Assembly (NCBI GenBank): GCA_041686915.1
Contig: JAWLDB010000044.1
Location: 1-15,734 of the forward strand
From: JAWLDB01 sp041686915
Lineage (GTDB): Bacteria; Bacillota; UBA994; UBA5500
DNA: 15,734 nt
Direction of reading: 5' to 3'
Below the pieces are notes generated by a model, which saw only the letters and a list, made by a program, of their open reading frames with translations, ran no database searches and was not told the DNA's origin. Of the stretch, positions 1 to 6,274 are shown piece after piece (the first letter of the stretch is position 1; each line of letters begins with the position of its first letter). The position numbers and the translations under genes are program-made.

Positions 1-109
1 AGTCACCCAACTTTACCAGCCAGTAGTCGGGCTGATCGTGGATGGTCAGTTCCTTGGCAGCTTCATTGATCGATGGTTCGTCCTTAAACACAGCTACTAT
101 CTTCTGCAT
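1..109 (-). CDS. Unrecognised protein, N-terminal 36 residues only
   Basis: This gene runs off the left edge of the window, so only its first 36 codons are seen. It reads MQKIVAVFKDEP and continues to a segment rich in Asp, Trp and Tyr. The ATG lies 4 bases after the stop of the preceding minus-strand gene, and AAGGCGGTGA, which overlaps that gene's end, serves as the ribosome binding site. The tight spacing indicates co-transcription with the two envelope proteins upstream. The visible part has no signal peptide or membrane segment and looks cytoplasmic. I do not recognise the family, and the fragment is too short to assign one. Confidence 0.6.
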   Translation of the reverse strand, partial: MQKIVAVFKDEPSINEAAKELTIHDQPDYWLVKLGD

Positions 110-113
110 TTCG

Positions 114-1322
114 TCACCGCCTTACCTGCAGTAACTCGTCTACGGTGTGCAGTACCTCGCTGGATATTACATCCTGGTCACCAATCACCCAGCCGTGGTT
201 GAAGAGCGGCTCCTGCGAGGAGACAAAGCCTGGTTGCACCGTCTTGAGGTAGCGCGTCACTGCCTCTGGGACCTGATCCTGCCCGACAATCAGGAAGGGG
301 CCATGTTTGCCCATATGTGAAAGCGCTGCGGCCGGAATGGCCATTTCCGGATACGCGGGGTTGACGAAGATGAAGTTATGTCCTGCTTCGCCTATTGCCC
401 AGCCAAAGGTCCGGGGAACGTTGCGGAACCAGTAACCAAAGTTTCTCCCAAAATCCTGGTAAGCGGCGAAGCCGATTGCGGCCTCAGCCGGTGTTTGACC
501 GGGTATGCGCTGCACGTGCCCGTACCATGCCAACTCCGACGTGACGGTAGGAGGTATGGCCTCGTCGTCGCCGATCAAATACATGAAGGCATCCTGTGGG
601 CGTTTAGCCAAGGCTTGCCGGGTTGCCTCCGGCACACCGTCTTGTCCGACCAGCAAGATCGTATGACCCATGTGGGCCACCCAGGATGTTGCCAGTAAGG
701 CATACTCGGGCCTATTCTTCGGCACAATGATCACTTGGTCATCGTGGTTGACGTGAAACATGGCTTTGTAGTCATCCAACAGCGCCGCCAGCTCTTCCGG
801 GGTATCTGCATTTAGCTCCCTGAATTTTAGCTTCTCTGACCGCAGCTCCTGCTTAACCCCTTCACCGATGTCGCCAATCAGGATGACCTTAATATTCCCG
901 TCAAGAAACAGGCCCTCCGGATCCAGCCTTTTCAGCTCAGCTTTAGTCAGTTCAGGTATGCTGTCGCGCTCAGTATAGAGCAGCGGTGCGTTGATAGGGA
1001 AGTGTACTATTTGCATGGCTAGGAGCGCTGTTCGCCAGTCCCCTTGCGGAACCAGGATGACCGCTCCCGGTTTAGCATCCTTAAAGGTTCCCGGATAAAT
1101 GTTCTGCGCCACCGCCACAGCGACTTCAACCTGATTAGACCCGGGTAGTCTGATTGCAGCCGGAGCAAGTTCCTCGGTCTGCCGCTTCTCAGTAGCTTCC
1201 GCCTGATAATAGTCGGGCTGCACGAAAAGGAGGGTAAGCAGCCCTATCAATAGTACCAGGGCTGAACCAAACAGCCACAAGCGCGGATGTCGCAGACGTC
1301 TTGCGAAGTCCAAAGCAATCAC
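114..1322 (-). CDS. Membrane-anchored protein with cell-wall-binding-repeat-2-like domains
   Basis: A protein of about 400 residues. It has a short basic N-terminus, one membrane segment at about residues 14-35 and a large extracytoplasmic remainder. The outer part has repeated alternating strands and helices of the cell-wall-binding repeat 2 (PF04122) type. Examples are a stretch reading VILVPQGDWRTALLA near residue 88, a VILIGDIGEG segment near 146, and ILLVGQDGVPEA and FLIVGQDQVPEA units further on. These repeats bind cell-wall polymers in clostridial proteins, so a wall-associated role is inferred. The C-terminal segment resembles residues about 324-385 of the upstream gene product, so the two are paralogous. 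It follows that gene after 8 bases. The open frame begins at a GTG only one base after AGGAG, and an in-frame TTG three codons later (1311-1313) has more normal spacing, so the start is uncertain by three codons. The exact function is unknown. Confidence 0.65.
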   Translation of the reverse strand: MIALDFARRLRHPRLWLFGSALVLLIGLLTLLFVQPDYYQAEATEKRQTEELAPAAIRLPGSNQVEVAVAVAQNIYPGTFKDAKPGAVILVPQGDWRTALLAMQIVHFPINAPLLYTERDSIPELTKAELKRLDPEGLFLDGNIKVILIGDIGEGVKQELRSEKLKFRELNADTPEELAALLDDYKAMFHVNHDDQVIIVPKNRPEYALLATSWVAHMGHTILLVGQDGVPEATRQALAKRPQDAFMYLIGDDEAIPPTVTSELAWYGHVQRIPGQTPAEAAIGFAAYQDFGRNFGYWFRNVPRTFGWAIGEAGHNFIFVNPAYPEMAIPAAALSHMGKHGPFLIVGQDQVPEAVTRYLKTVQPGFVSSQEPLFNHGWVIGDQDVISSEVLHTVDELLQVRR

Positions 1323-1330
1323 GCTCCTCT

Positions 1331-3214
1331 CTACATACTGCCTTTCTTCTCACCGCGGATAACCAGGGCCCAGTTGCCGATGTAGCCCGTCATCATGCCG
1401 ACTATGCTGGCTGCAAACATGCTGCCCCACCACAGTAGGTTGGACTCTTCCGGCATCATGTCCAGATACTCCATCATGAACCACCACATGCTGGTCATCA
1501 TTCCTATAGAGATCGACGTCATGGAAACGAGGACCGTCAGCCAGTTGGCGCGTACAGTGTCCCACCAGCTTGAATCCTCCTTGAGCGCAAGCATCAGGGG
1601 TACAAATAACAGTGCGTTAAACACCACTGCAGCCAGATAAGACCAGATCACAGATTGCATCATCGGCGTCCCAAAGACGAACAAGGGGCCCGAGTTCAGG
1701 AAGAGCGGTAAGCCTCTGAACGTCAGAATGAAGGCTGTCCCGATCATCACCGGCAGGCCGTAACCCATCGTGCTGCTGGTCGCCGCCAGCACCTGTACCC
1801 AGAGCGGTCTGGGGAACACCCCTTTTGCTACCTGATGCCCATACCCCCGGTAGCTGGTGTAATACGCCCAGAGAGCAACCGGGCCAAGCACCAGCGCCAA
1901 CAACACCCACGCCAGTTTCATAAACGGCGCCAGCTGATAAAGATGTGTAGTCAGGTGGCACCACACCCAAATGGCTGCAGCAAAGTTCATTGCAATCCAG
2001 ACCATCGTGACAGCTTCCAGTCCGCTGACCCCCTGGTTCCCCATGTTCTCGTAGTTGCTCATCTCATGCAGAAAGCTCACGCGGCCCTGAACGCTATAGG
2101 AAATGTGGGCAGCATTGCCCAGTATCCAGGTGTGCTGAAACGGCCCTTCGGCAGGTGTAACCCACCAGTCAGGCCGATTGGCAAAAAGCAATTTCTCCAG
2201 GGGCACAGGCAGTGAATTGCGCTCTGTAGTCAGCAGCAGCGGGCCGAATATGCCTTGGCTGAACAGTTGAGCACCGACCACGGCAAACTGCCAATTATCT
2301 GCTCTGGCCAGCAAGAATCTATGGCTTCCGTCGACGGTCTCCGGGCCGACCTGCCAGCCAAATTTGCTAGCCGAGTCATAGTAGCGAGCAAAGCTCACCG
2401 AGTTTTCCACTACACCAGCTGCGCCAATCTCCCGTACCACCCCGTATGCTGCCAGCTGACCAGCCAGCGAACGCGCGGGGCTGCCAGGTGGCGTCAGCAG
2501 ATAGATAGATGAACCGGCGGCCAACTTATCCAGTGCCTCCGCAGTGGCCGGGTCAAGCGTGCCACCCTGAGCAAATAGCACCGGGGTACCGCGGTGAACG
2601 GCCCAAGTCGCCGCTGGCAGTGCAAATGCCGCATCGGCTTCACCATCTACCACAATTGCCACCCGGGGTTGTTCGTGCAGCTCTGCACCAAGTTCAGCCA
2701 GCGCAGCCGATGTAGCAACGTAACTATCCGGAAAACCTACGCCCTGAACACTGAAGCCCGCATCGGCCAGTGCGCTCGCCTGGTCAGCAATCTTGCCGAC
2801 CGCAATCACCTGAACTCCGCCCAAGTCTCTGCTCCCGCGCGGAGCTAGCTCGCGGGCTTTCTGCAGCATCTGTTCAGCATAGCCTGCGGAGTCGGTGTTA
2901 ATTAAAACCAGGGCTGCTTTTGCAGGGTGGGCCAGCAAGTTTAGTGCTGCCAGCGCTGTTTGCCAACTGTCAGCGGGGACCATCACTACGAGTTCAGGCG
3001 CTTGCCCCTCGGTAGGATATAGGGCCGCCAATACGGCATCCTCGAGGTCTGCCCAATTGTGAGCCCAAACCCGGCTAACATTGTTCATGCTCCAGTGCAG
3101 CCTGTCTGCCTTCGGCAGTTTGCCCTGCTCGAAACTCTCACGCAAGGCGTTTAGTGGTCCAACAACTATCAATGCTATGAGTAGCAGGGCTATGATCAGC
3201 CCAAGTCGCTTCAA
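1331..3214 (-). CDS. Cell-wall-binding-repeat-like protein fused to a DUF4396-like polytopic membrane domain
   Basis: A 627-residue protein. Residues 4-24 form a membrane anchor. Residues about 55-385 are extracytoplasmic and made of cell-wall-binding-repeat-2-like units (VVMVPADSWQTALAALN at 76-92, VQVIAVGKIAD at 134-144, PLLLTTERNSLP at 325-336). About six membrane helices follow between residues 400 and 618. The last two helices and the ending GNWALVIRGEKKGSM match the usual C-terminus of DUF4396 proteins, which are membrane proteins often found near copper or heavy-metal genes. The penultimate helix region is very methionine-rich (GMMTSMWWFMMEYLDMM, 571-587), a possible soft-metal ligand cluster. 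Translation probably starts at a TTG preceded by GGTGAG, since no in-frame ATG is available. It heads a minus-strand operon. No BlaI-like or CsoR-like site was seen in front of it, so membership in the copper regulon is not shown. Function is unknown. Confidence 0.65.
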   Translation of the reverse strand: MKRLGLIIALLLIALIVVGPLNALRESFEQGKLPKADRLHWSMNNVSRVWAHNWADLEDAVLAALYPTEGQAPELVVMVPADSWQTALAALNLLAHPAKAALVLINTDSAGYAEQMLQKARELAPRGSRDLGGVQVIAVGKIADQASALADAGFSVQGVGFPDSYVATSAALAELGAELHEQPRVAIVVDGEADAAFALPAATWAVHRGTPVLFAQGGTLDPATAEALDKLAAGSSIYLLTPPGSPARSLAGQLAAYGVVREIGAAGVVENSVSFARYYDSASKFGWQVGPETVDGSHRFLLARADNWQFAVVGAQLFSQGIFGPLLLTTERNSLPVPLEKLLFANRPDWWVTPAEGPFQHTWILGNAAHISYSVQGRVSFLHEMSNYENMGNQGVSGLEAVTMVWIAMNFAAAIWVWCHLTTHLYQLAPFMKLAWVLLALVLGPVALWAYYTSYRGYGHQVAKGVFPRPLWVQVLAATSSTMGYGLPVMIGTAFILTFRGLPLFLNSGPLFVFGTPMMQSVIWSYLAAVVFNALLFVPLMLALKEDSSWWDTVRANWLTVLVSMTSISIGMMTSMWWFMMEYLDMMPEESNLLWWGSMFAASIVGMMTGYIGNWALVIRGEKKGSM

Positions 3215-3326
3215 AAGAGCTCACCGTCCTCTCTGCATTATCTTCCCATGAAGATAGCACGGTCATACTGACATATCAGGGTGGAAGTGGGCTAACACTA
3301 ACAGAAAGAATTAAGGAGGGATGAAA
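3215..3326. other. Divergent intergenic region with a small hairpin
   Basis: This gap separates the minus-strand envelope operon from the plus-strand DUF1657 gene. It holds a perfect 7-bp inverted repeat with a 4-base loop (TATCTTC-CCAT-GAAGATA, 3239-3256). A consensus ribosome binding site, AAGGAGGG, lies at 3313-3320. No convincing vegetative -35/-10 pair is visible on either strand. A CATATCA at 3272-3278 loosely resembles the -10 of forespore sigma factors, which would suit a DUF1657 gene, but its -35 partner is poor. There are no BlaI-like or CsoR-like dyads here, unlike most other intergenic regions in the window. Confidence 0.4.
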
Positions 3327-3596
3327 ATGACAGTCGGCATGCAAGTACATAAAGCCATGGGCATGATGAAGACGCTGAGCGGCAACTTCCACACTTTTGC
3401 GCTGGATACGATGGACCCCGCAGCAAAGCAGATGTTCACCAGCTTTAGCAAGCAACTCGATACCATGATGGCGGACCTGCAGCAACGCATCAACTACATG
3501 GAAGGGCAGGAGCCTCAGTATAAGATGGAAAACATGGCTCAAGAGATGCTCAATCAACAGCAAGCGAAGCAGCAGCGCATGCAAACGGAAGAGTAG
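3327..3596 (+). CDS. DUF1657 domain protein
   Basis: A small, soluble, helical protein of 89 residues. It opens MTVGMQVHKAMGMMK and contains FALDTMDPAAKQMF and INYMEGQEPQYK, the three most recognisable segments of the DUF1657 family (PF07870), which occurs in spore-forming Firmicutes. The family is usually about 65-70 residues long. Here it carries roughly 20 extra C-terminal residues rich in Gln and Met (MENMAQEMLNQQQAKQQRM). An ATG at 3321 directly abuts the AAGGAGGG ribosome binding site, whereas the ATG at 3327 has 6-base spacing and gives the family's usual MTVG start, so 3327 is chosen. The gene is transcribed alone and closed by the terminator at 3648-3673. The molecular function of DUF1657 is unknown; a sporulation or spore-membrane link is inferred from the family's distribution. 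Confidence 0.85.
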   Translation: MTVGMQVHKAMGMMKTLSGNFHTFALDTMDPAAKQMFTSFSKQLDTMMADLQQRINYMEGQEPQYKMENMAQEMLNQQQAKQQRMQTEE

Positions 3597-3610
3597 TGCT
3601 AGCATCAATA

Positions 3611-3623
3611 CAAGCACACCTGT
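3611..3623 (+). repeat. Solitary copy of a 13-bp repeat, CAAGCACACCTGT
   Basis: The sequence CAAGCACACCTGT here is identical to the left arm of the hairpin at 6188-6218, whose right arm is its exact complement. This copy has no pairing partner nearby. It lies just after the DUF1657 stop codon and before the terminator. Confidence 0.6.
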
Positions 3624-3647
3624 CCTCACATAAAGCAGAGTAGTTGG

Positions 3648-3673
3648 AAGAGACGCGGGCAATCGCGTCTCTT
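3648..3673 (+). terminator. Intrinsic terminator after the DUF1657 gene
   Basis: A perfect 10-bp stem (AAGAGACGCG / CGCGTCTCTT) closes a 6-base loop GGCAAT. The following U-tract is weak (CTTGTT). It separates the DUF1657 gene from the regulated promoter that begins directly afterwards, so the operator at 3675 almost touches the hairpin. Confidence 0.7.
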
Positions 3674-3674
3674 G

Positions 3675-3693
3675 TTACTACGAAGTGTAGTAA
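3675..3693. promoter_or_regulatory. BlaI/CopY-like operator 1 (upstream of a tandem pair)
   Basis: An inverted repeat TTACTAC-GAAGT-GTAGTAA with perfect 7-bp arms and a 5-base spacer. It has the same form as six other sites in the window. It lies just upstream of the -35 at 3702. Its centre is about 31 bp, roughly three helical turns, from the centre of the next operator, which would let two repressor dimers sit on the same DNA face. The most likely binding protein is the BlaI-family repressor encoded at 4795. Confidence 0.75.
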
Positions 3694-3701
3694 TTTAGGC
3701 C

Positions 3702-3730
3702 TTGACTACTATGCGCTGTAGTAATATACT
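3702..3730 (+). promoter_or_regulatory. Promoter of the small-protein operon with BlaI/CopY-like operator 2 in its spacer
   Basis: The -35 TTGACT (3702-3707) and -10 TATACT (3725-3730) are separated by exactly 17 bases. An operator TACTAT-GCGCT-GTAGTA (3707-3723) occupies the whole spacer, so a bound repressor would block RNA polymerase directly. The promoter position also shows that translation cannot begin at an ATG upstream of about 3737. Confidence 0.8.
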
Positions 3731-3821
3731 GATTATGAGCTCAAGATCACGTTGCGACGTAACAGAAGTACAGCTAAACGCTCCAATCAATGCAGTAGCT
3801 GTCCGAAAGGGGTGGGGACGT

Positions 3822-4064
3822 ATGAACTGCCACGGTGATGGAAATCACGGCGGTGGAAACAAGAGAATGTGGGTGGTGCTCCTGCTGGTTGCTGTGTTGG
3901 CAATCGGTCTATGGGCAGCATTCGGTAAAGGTGGCTTAATCGGTCTGTTGCCCTTCGTGGGTATCATTCTCTGCCCGCTAATCCATGGTGCTCTGTTTAT
4001 CTTCTTGGGTAAGAGCATGATGGGTTCTAAGCAGCAAAGCCAAAACAATTCTCATTCAAACTAA
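3822..4064 (+). CDS. Small DUF2933-like membrane protein
   Basis: An 80-residue protein. The N-terminus MNCHGDGNHGGG is rich in Cys, His and Gly. Two hydrophobic segments follow (about residues 17-34 and 39-62), the second containing LCPLIHG at 50-56. The metal-ligand-rich N-terminus, double hairpin and Cys-Pro motif resemble DUF2933 proteins, small membrane proteins commonly found among heavy-metal resistance genes. The open frame extends to 3702, but that lies inside the promoter. The ATG at 3822 is preceded by AAAGGGGTGG at 6-base spacing and is the real start. It is the first gene of a three-gene operon under two BlaI-like operators. A role in copper binding or trafficking at the membrane is inferred; the family assignment is tentative. 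Confidence 0.7.
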   Translation: MNCHGDGNHGGGNKRMWVVLLLVAVLAIGLWAAFGKGGLIGLLPFVGIILCPLIHGALFIFLGKSMMGSKQQSQNNSHSN

Positions 4065-4096
4065 ATGGGTATAGATAAGGAAGGGATTAAATCATA

Positions 4097-4369
4097 ATGC
4101 GTAAATTGGCATCTAAACTGATGTTGATGACAATGGCGCTGAGCCTGGTAATTATGCTTCCGCTCAGCAGTGCGCAGGCGGCCGGCAATGACTGGAGCGC
4201 ACACATTCGTCACATGAACGCTAAGACTGAGCGCGGACTAGTTGTTTGCGGTGATAAAACCATGACCGTTAGCGAGGCTCGTCGACACCTGGTCGACATG
4301 AAAGTCGAGTGGCTCAAAGCAAACAAAGGTCAGGGAACAGCTAATTTCACATTTGACTGCGAAAAGTAG
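4097..4369 (+). CDS. Small secreted protein with two cysteines
   Basis: A 90-residue protein with a clear signal peptide: a basic start, a long hydrophobic core to about residue 23, and a likely cleavage after SSAQA near residue 28. The mature part is about 62 residues and contains exactly two cysteines (C51 and C88), which could form a disulfide or bind metal. AAGGAAGGG at 4077-4085 serves as the ribosome binding site. It lies 32 bp after the DUF2933-like gene and shares its regulated promoter. I do not recognise the family. Because a CcdA-type thiol transporter is encoded nearby under the same type of operator, the cysteine pair could be redox-controlled, but that is inference. Confidence 0.7.
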   Translation: MRKLASKLMLMTMALSLVIMLPLSSAQAAGNDWSAHIRHMNAKTERGLVVCGDKTMTVSEARRHLVDMKVEWLKANKGQGTANFTFDCEK

Positions 4370-4447
4370 CCATAATTTCGTCTAGACTGTTCCACGAGCC
4401 GACAACTGTCAGTGCAGACTTTGGACAATGTCGGGAGGTGGTAACCA

Positions 4448-4591
4448 ATGGGCTTCATTAAGCAGTGGCTTGAGAGACTGGCAGAAGCCAGTAAGCAGAG
4501 TTTTGGAGATCAACGTCTTGACTGTTGCGACCTGCAGCAGAAGCAAAAAACGAGCACACCCCAAGATAAGAAGCATAGTTCCAAAGGTTAA
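4448..4591 (+). CDS. LDCC-motif putative metal-binding small protein
   Basis: A 47-residue protein with a strong ribosome binding site (GGAGGTGG, 4434-4441, 6 bases from the ATG). The N-terminal half is an amphipathic helix (MGFIKQWLERLAEASKQ), followed by FGDQRLDCC with the Cys pair at 26-27 and a polar Lys/Gln-rich tail. This layout matches short clostridial proteins annotated as LDCC-motif putative metal-binding proteins. The Cys pair suggests thiolate metal binding, which fits the copper-related neighbourhood. It is the last gene of the operon and is followed by the terminator at 4652. A 70-codon frame at 4428-4640 overlaps it in another register but lacks a ribosome binding site. Confidence 0.75.
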   Translation: MGFIKQWLERLAEASKQSFGDQRLDCCDLQQKQKTSTPQDKKHSSKG

Positions 4592-4651
4592 GCATAATAG
4601 TCCCGCAACCCTGATGATTTTTCATCCTCCTCATGAATAGCCGTCACTCAC

Positions 4652-4679
4652 GCCTGGCGATTTATCGCCAGGCTTTTTT
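4652..4679 (+). terminator. Strong intrinsic terminator
   Basis: A 9-bp GC-rich stem (GCCTGGCGA / TCGCCAGGC) with a TTTA loop is followed directly by TTTTTT. It ends the three-gene small-protein operon and insulates the repressor gene downstream. Confidence 0.9.
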
Positions 4680-4706
4680 GGAAGCCAATGTTTCCAAGGC
4701 GTGGCA

Positions 4707-4735
4707 TTTACAGAATGCCTAAAAACGAGTAAAAT
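4707..4735 (+). promoter_or_regulatory. Promoter of the repressor/protease operon
   Basis: The -35 TTTACA (4707-4712) and -10 TAAAAT (4730-4735) are separated by 17 bases. Transcription should begin near 4742, so the operator at 4745-4761 covers the start site. Confidence 0.65.
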
Positions 4736-4744
4736 TAAGATATC

Positions 4745-4761
4745 TACTATGTATTATAGTA
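4745..4761. promoter_or_regulatory. BlaI/CopY-like operator 3 (autoregulatory)
   Basis: A perfect inverted repeat TACTAT-GTATT-ATAGTA with the same 6-5-6 geometry as the other sites. It sits over the predicted transcription start of the repressor gene and 33 bp before its ATG. This is the usual arrangement for negative autoregulation in BlaI/MecI/CopY systems. Confidence 0.8.
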
Positions 4762-4794
4762 ATTAGTTCAAAGGTAGAAAGGTGGGGAGAAGAT

Positions 4795-5217
4795 ATGGCG
4801 CACAAAATCTCTATCCCTGATTTTAAGCCGCACAAAGATGGTTTCAAGCAGGTTCTGGGCGACTTGGAAGCCGACGTCATGGAATATCTGTGGGAGTATG
4901 GCACCTCTACTGTTAGGGCTGTGCATGACCACCTCCATAAAGAGCGCCAATTGGCCTACACGACTGTGATGACTGTCATGTCGCGTTTGGCTGATAAGGA
5001 TATGTTGCTGCGTGAACAGGTTGGTAACGCGTACGCTTACCGTCCGGCGGTCAGCCGTGATGCTTTTGCCCAACAGGTTGTAGAAGAGGTGCTTGATGCC
5101 CTTATGGGTAATTTCAGCGACCAGACCGTGTCTCATTTTGCCCGCAAGCTTGGTCAGGTAGAACAAGATCGCTTGTCCGAGCTCGAAAAGGCAATTCGTA
5201 GTAAGCGAGGTGAATGA
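4795..5217 (+). CDS. BlaI/MecI/CopY-family transcriptional repressor
   Basis: A 140-residue cytoplasmic repressor. Residues about 20-90 form the family's winged helix, including LGDLEADVMEYLWEYG, the recognition region LAYTTVMTVMSRLADKDML and the wing GNAYAYRPAVSR. The C-terminal helices (about 91-140) serve dimerisation. Family members bind TAC...GTA dyads as dimers and are released by proteolysis (BlaI, MecI) or by metal (CopY). This protein has no cysteine at all, so it cannot use CopY's C-terminal CxC copper-binding motif. Release by cleavage is expected instead, which fits the M56 protease starting one base after its stop. The same class of dyad lies at its own promoter and at five other promoter regions here, so it is the likely regulator of the block. 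Its direct signal is unknown. Confidence 0.9.
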   Translation: MAHKISIPDFKPHKDGFKQVLGDLEADVMEYLWEYGTSTVRAVHDHLHKERQLAYTTVMTVMSRLADKDMLLREQVGNAYAYRPAVSRDAFAQQVVEEVLDALMGNFSDQTVSHFARKLGQVEQDRLSELEKAIRSKRGE

Positions 5218-5218
5218 T

Positions 5219-6145
5219 ATGCAGCTACATGACATCATTCCATCCTACGTGGTGTTTGTTCTGGTTGCCGGTACAGCTGGCTATGCTCTGGCACGTATGC
5301 TGGATGCTGCTTTTCGCCTATCTGCCCGAACCAGGCAGTTGCTGTATGCAGCGGCCATAACGCTGCCGCTGACTGCCTTTGTGATGGATATAGTTCATTG
5401 GACTGAAGTGTGCATTTCTTATGCTGCTCACATAATCGATGCGCTGAAGCTCTCACAGTTGGCCCATGGTGATGGGTTTGCAGTGCTAACAGTGCTTGTG
5501 GCACTAGGTCATGCAGCCTACCTAATCAGCGGCAAGCGAGTCAGCAGAGGCAGCTTGCAGCTGTCAGCCAATGCAAACTACCACGAGCGAGTCAGTCAAC
5601 TGCTGAAGGAGCTTGGGGCGGGGGAGCATGTTGTGCAGATTTACCGCACTCCCTATCCAATTGCCTGCGTGGCAGGTCTGCGCACCCCTGTTATTCGCCT
5701 GTCGCACGGCGTGCTGGATGTAATGGATGATCGGGAGCTCAAGGCCGTCCTGGCCCATGAGCTGGCTCACATTGCAGGTAGAGACAATATGTTAAACCTG
5801 GCTGTTCAGGTGGTTAAACACCTAACCTTCTTTTCTCCTGCTGCACATCTGGCAGCTGCCAAGTACGCTGTTGCACGTGAAGAAGCTGCCGATGACATGG
5901 CAGCAGAGATGGTTGGGGAATCAGCTGACCTGGCTTCAGCCCTGGTCAAGGTCATCCGTCGAGCGACCGGTTGTGCACGCATTCTGCAGCCCGTCTTCGG
6001 ATACAGCTCCTTCCTCGAGAGTGATTTAGCACTGTACAGAGCTGAACGCATTATGTCTGAGCCGCATAAGCAGCCTCGTAACATTCTGCTAGAGCAAGGT
6101 CTGTTGCTTACCGTCACTACCGTTGTGCCGATGTTGTTCTGCTAA
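5219..6145 (+). CDS. M56-family (BlaR1-like) membrane metalloprotease without a penicillin-sensor domain
   Basis: A 308-residue integral membrane zinc protease, the expected partner that inactivates the adjacent BlaI-type repressor. Hydrophobic segments lie at about residues 8-28, 37-57 and 90-105, with one near the C-terminus (about 290-306). The catalytic motif HELAH is at 180-184. The following REEAADD (E221/E222) supplies the third zinc ligand, as in family M56. Classical BlaR1/MecR1 proteins are about 585-600 residues with a C-terminal extracellular penicillin-binding sensor. Here the chain ends soon after the protease domain, so a beta-lactam signal is unlikely. A GTG at 5210 is in frame, but the ATG at 5219 has GAGGTGA at good spacing and is preferred. 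It is translationally coupled to the repressor. The activating signal is unknown; copper or envelope thiol stress is inferred from the regulon. Confidence 0.88.
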   Translation: MQLHDIIPSYVVFVLVAGTAGYALARMLDAAFRLSARTRQLLYAAAITLPLTAFVMDIVHWTEVCISYAAHIIDALKLSQLAHGDGFAVLTVLVALGHAAYLISGKRVSRGSLQLSANANYHERVSQLLKELGAGEHVVQIYRTPYPIACVAGLRTPVIRLSHGVLDVMDDRELKAVLAHELAHIAGRDNMLNLAVQVVKHLTFFSPAAHLAAAKYAVAREEAADDMAAEMVGESADLASALVKVIRRATGCARILQPVFGYSSFLESDLALYRAERIMSEPHKQPRNILLEQGLLLTVTTVVPMLFC

Positions 6146-6156
6146 TATGCTTGAGC

Positions 6157-6181
6157 GGCCCGCCAATTGGCGGGCCTTTTT
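6157..6181 (+). terminator. Intrinsic terminator of the repressor/protease operon
   Basis: A palindromic 8-bp GC stem (GGCCCGCC / GGCGGGCC) with loop AATT is followed by TTTTT. It begins 12 bases after the protease stop codon. Confidence 0.88.
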
Positions 6182-6187
6182 ACACAG

Positions 6188-6218
6188 CAAGCACACCTGT
6201 GGTTAACAGGTGTGCTTG
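6188..6218. repeat. 13-bp perfect hairpin between convergent genes
   Basis: CAAGCACACCTGT (6188-6200) and its exact complement (6206-6218) flank a 5-base loop, GGTTA. The left arm recurs at 3611-3623. The hairpin lies between the M56 protease gene and the convergent Met-rich gene, just after a full terminator. Neither strand shows a strong T-tract next to it, so a terminator for the minus-strand gene is possible but not clear. Confidence 0.6.
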
Positions 6219-6274
6219 TGAGTCATTCTTCATTCTGTTTCCAACAAAGCCCCGGTTAAGGCGCAAGCCGCAAA

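Noticed and set aside
3276..3662. Minus-strand frame of 128 codons opposite the DUF1657 gene
   Set aside because: It is antisense to a recognisable family member with a consensus ribosome binding site, and its Leu/His-rich product looks like a shadow.
3702..3821. N-terminal extension of the DUF2933-like gene
   Set aside because: It starts within the -35 element and crosses the operator and -10, so it could not be transcribed from the visible promoter.
4428..4640. Plus-strand 70-codon frame starting at an ATG just before the LDCC gene
   Set aside because: It has no ribosome binding site. The overlapping 47-residue LDCC frame has a strong one and a recognisable motif.
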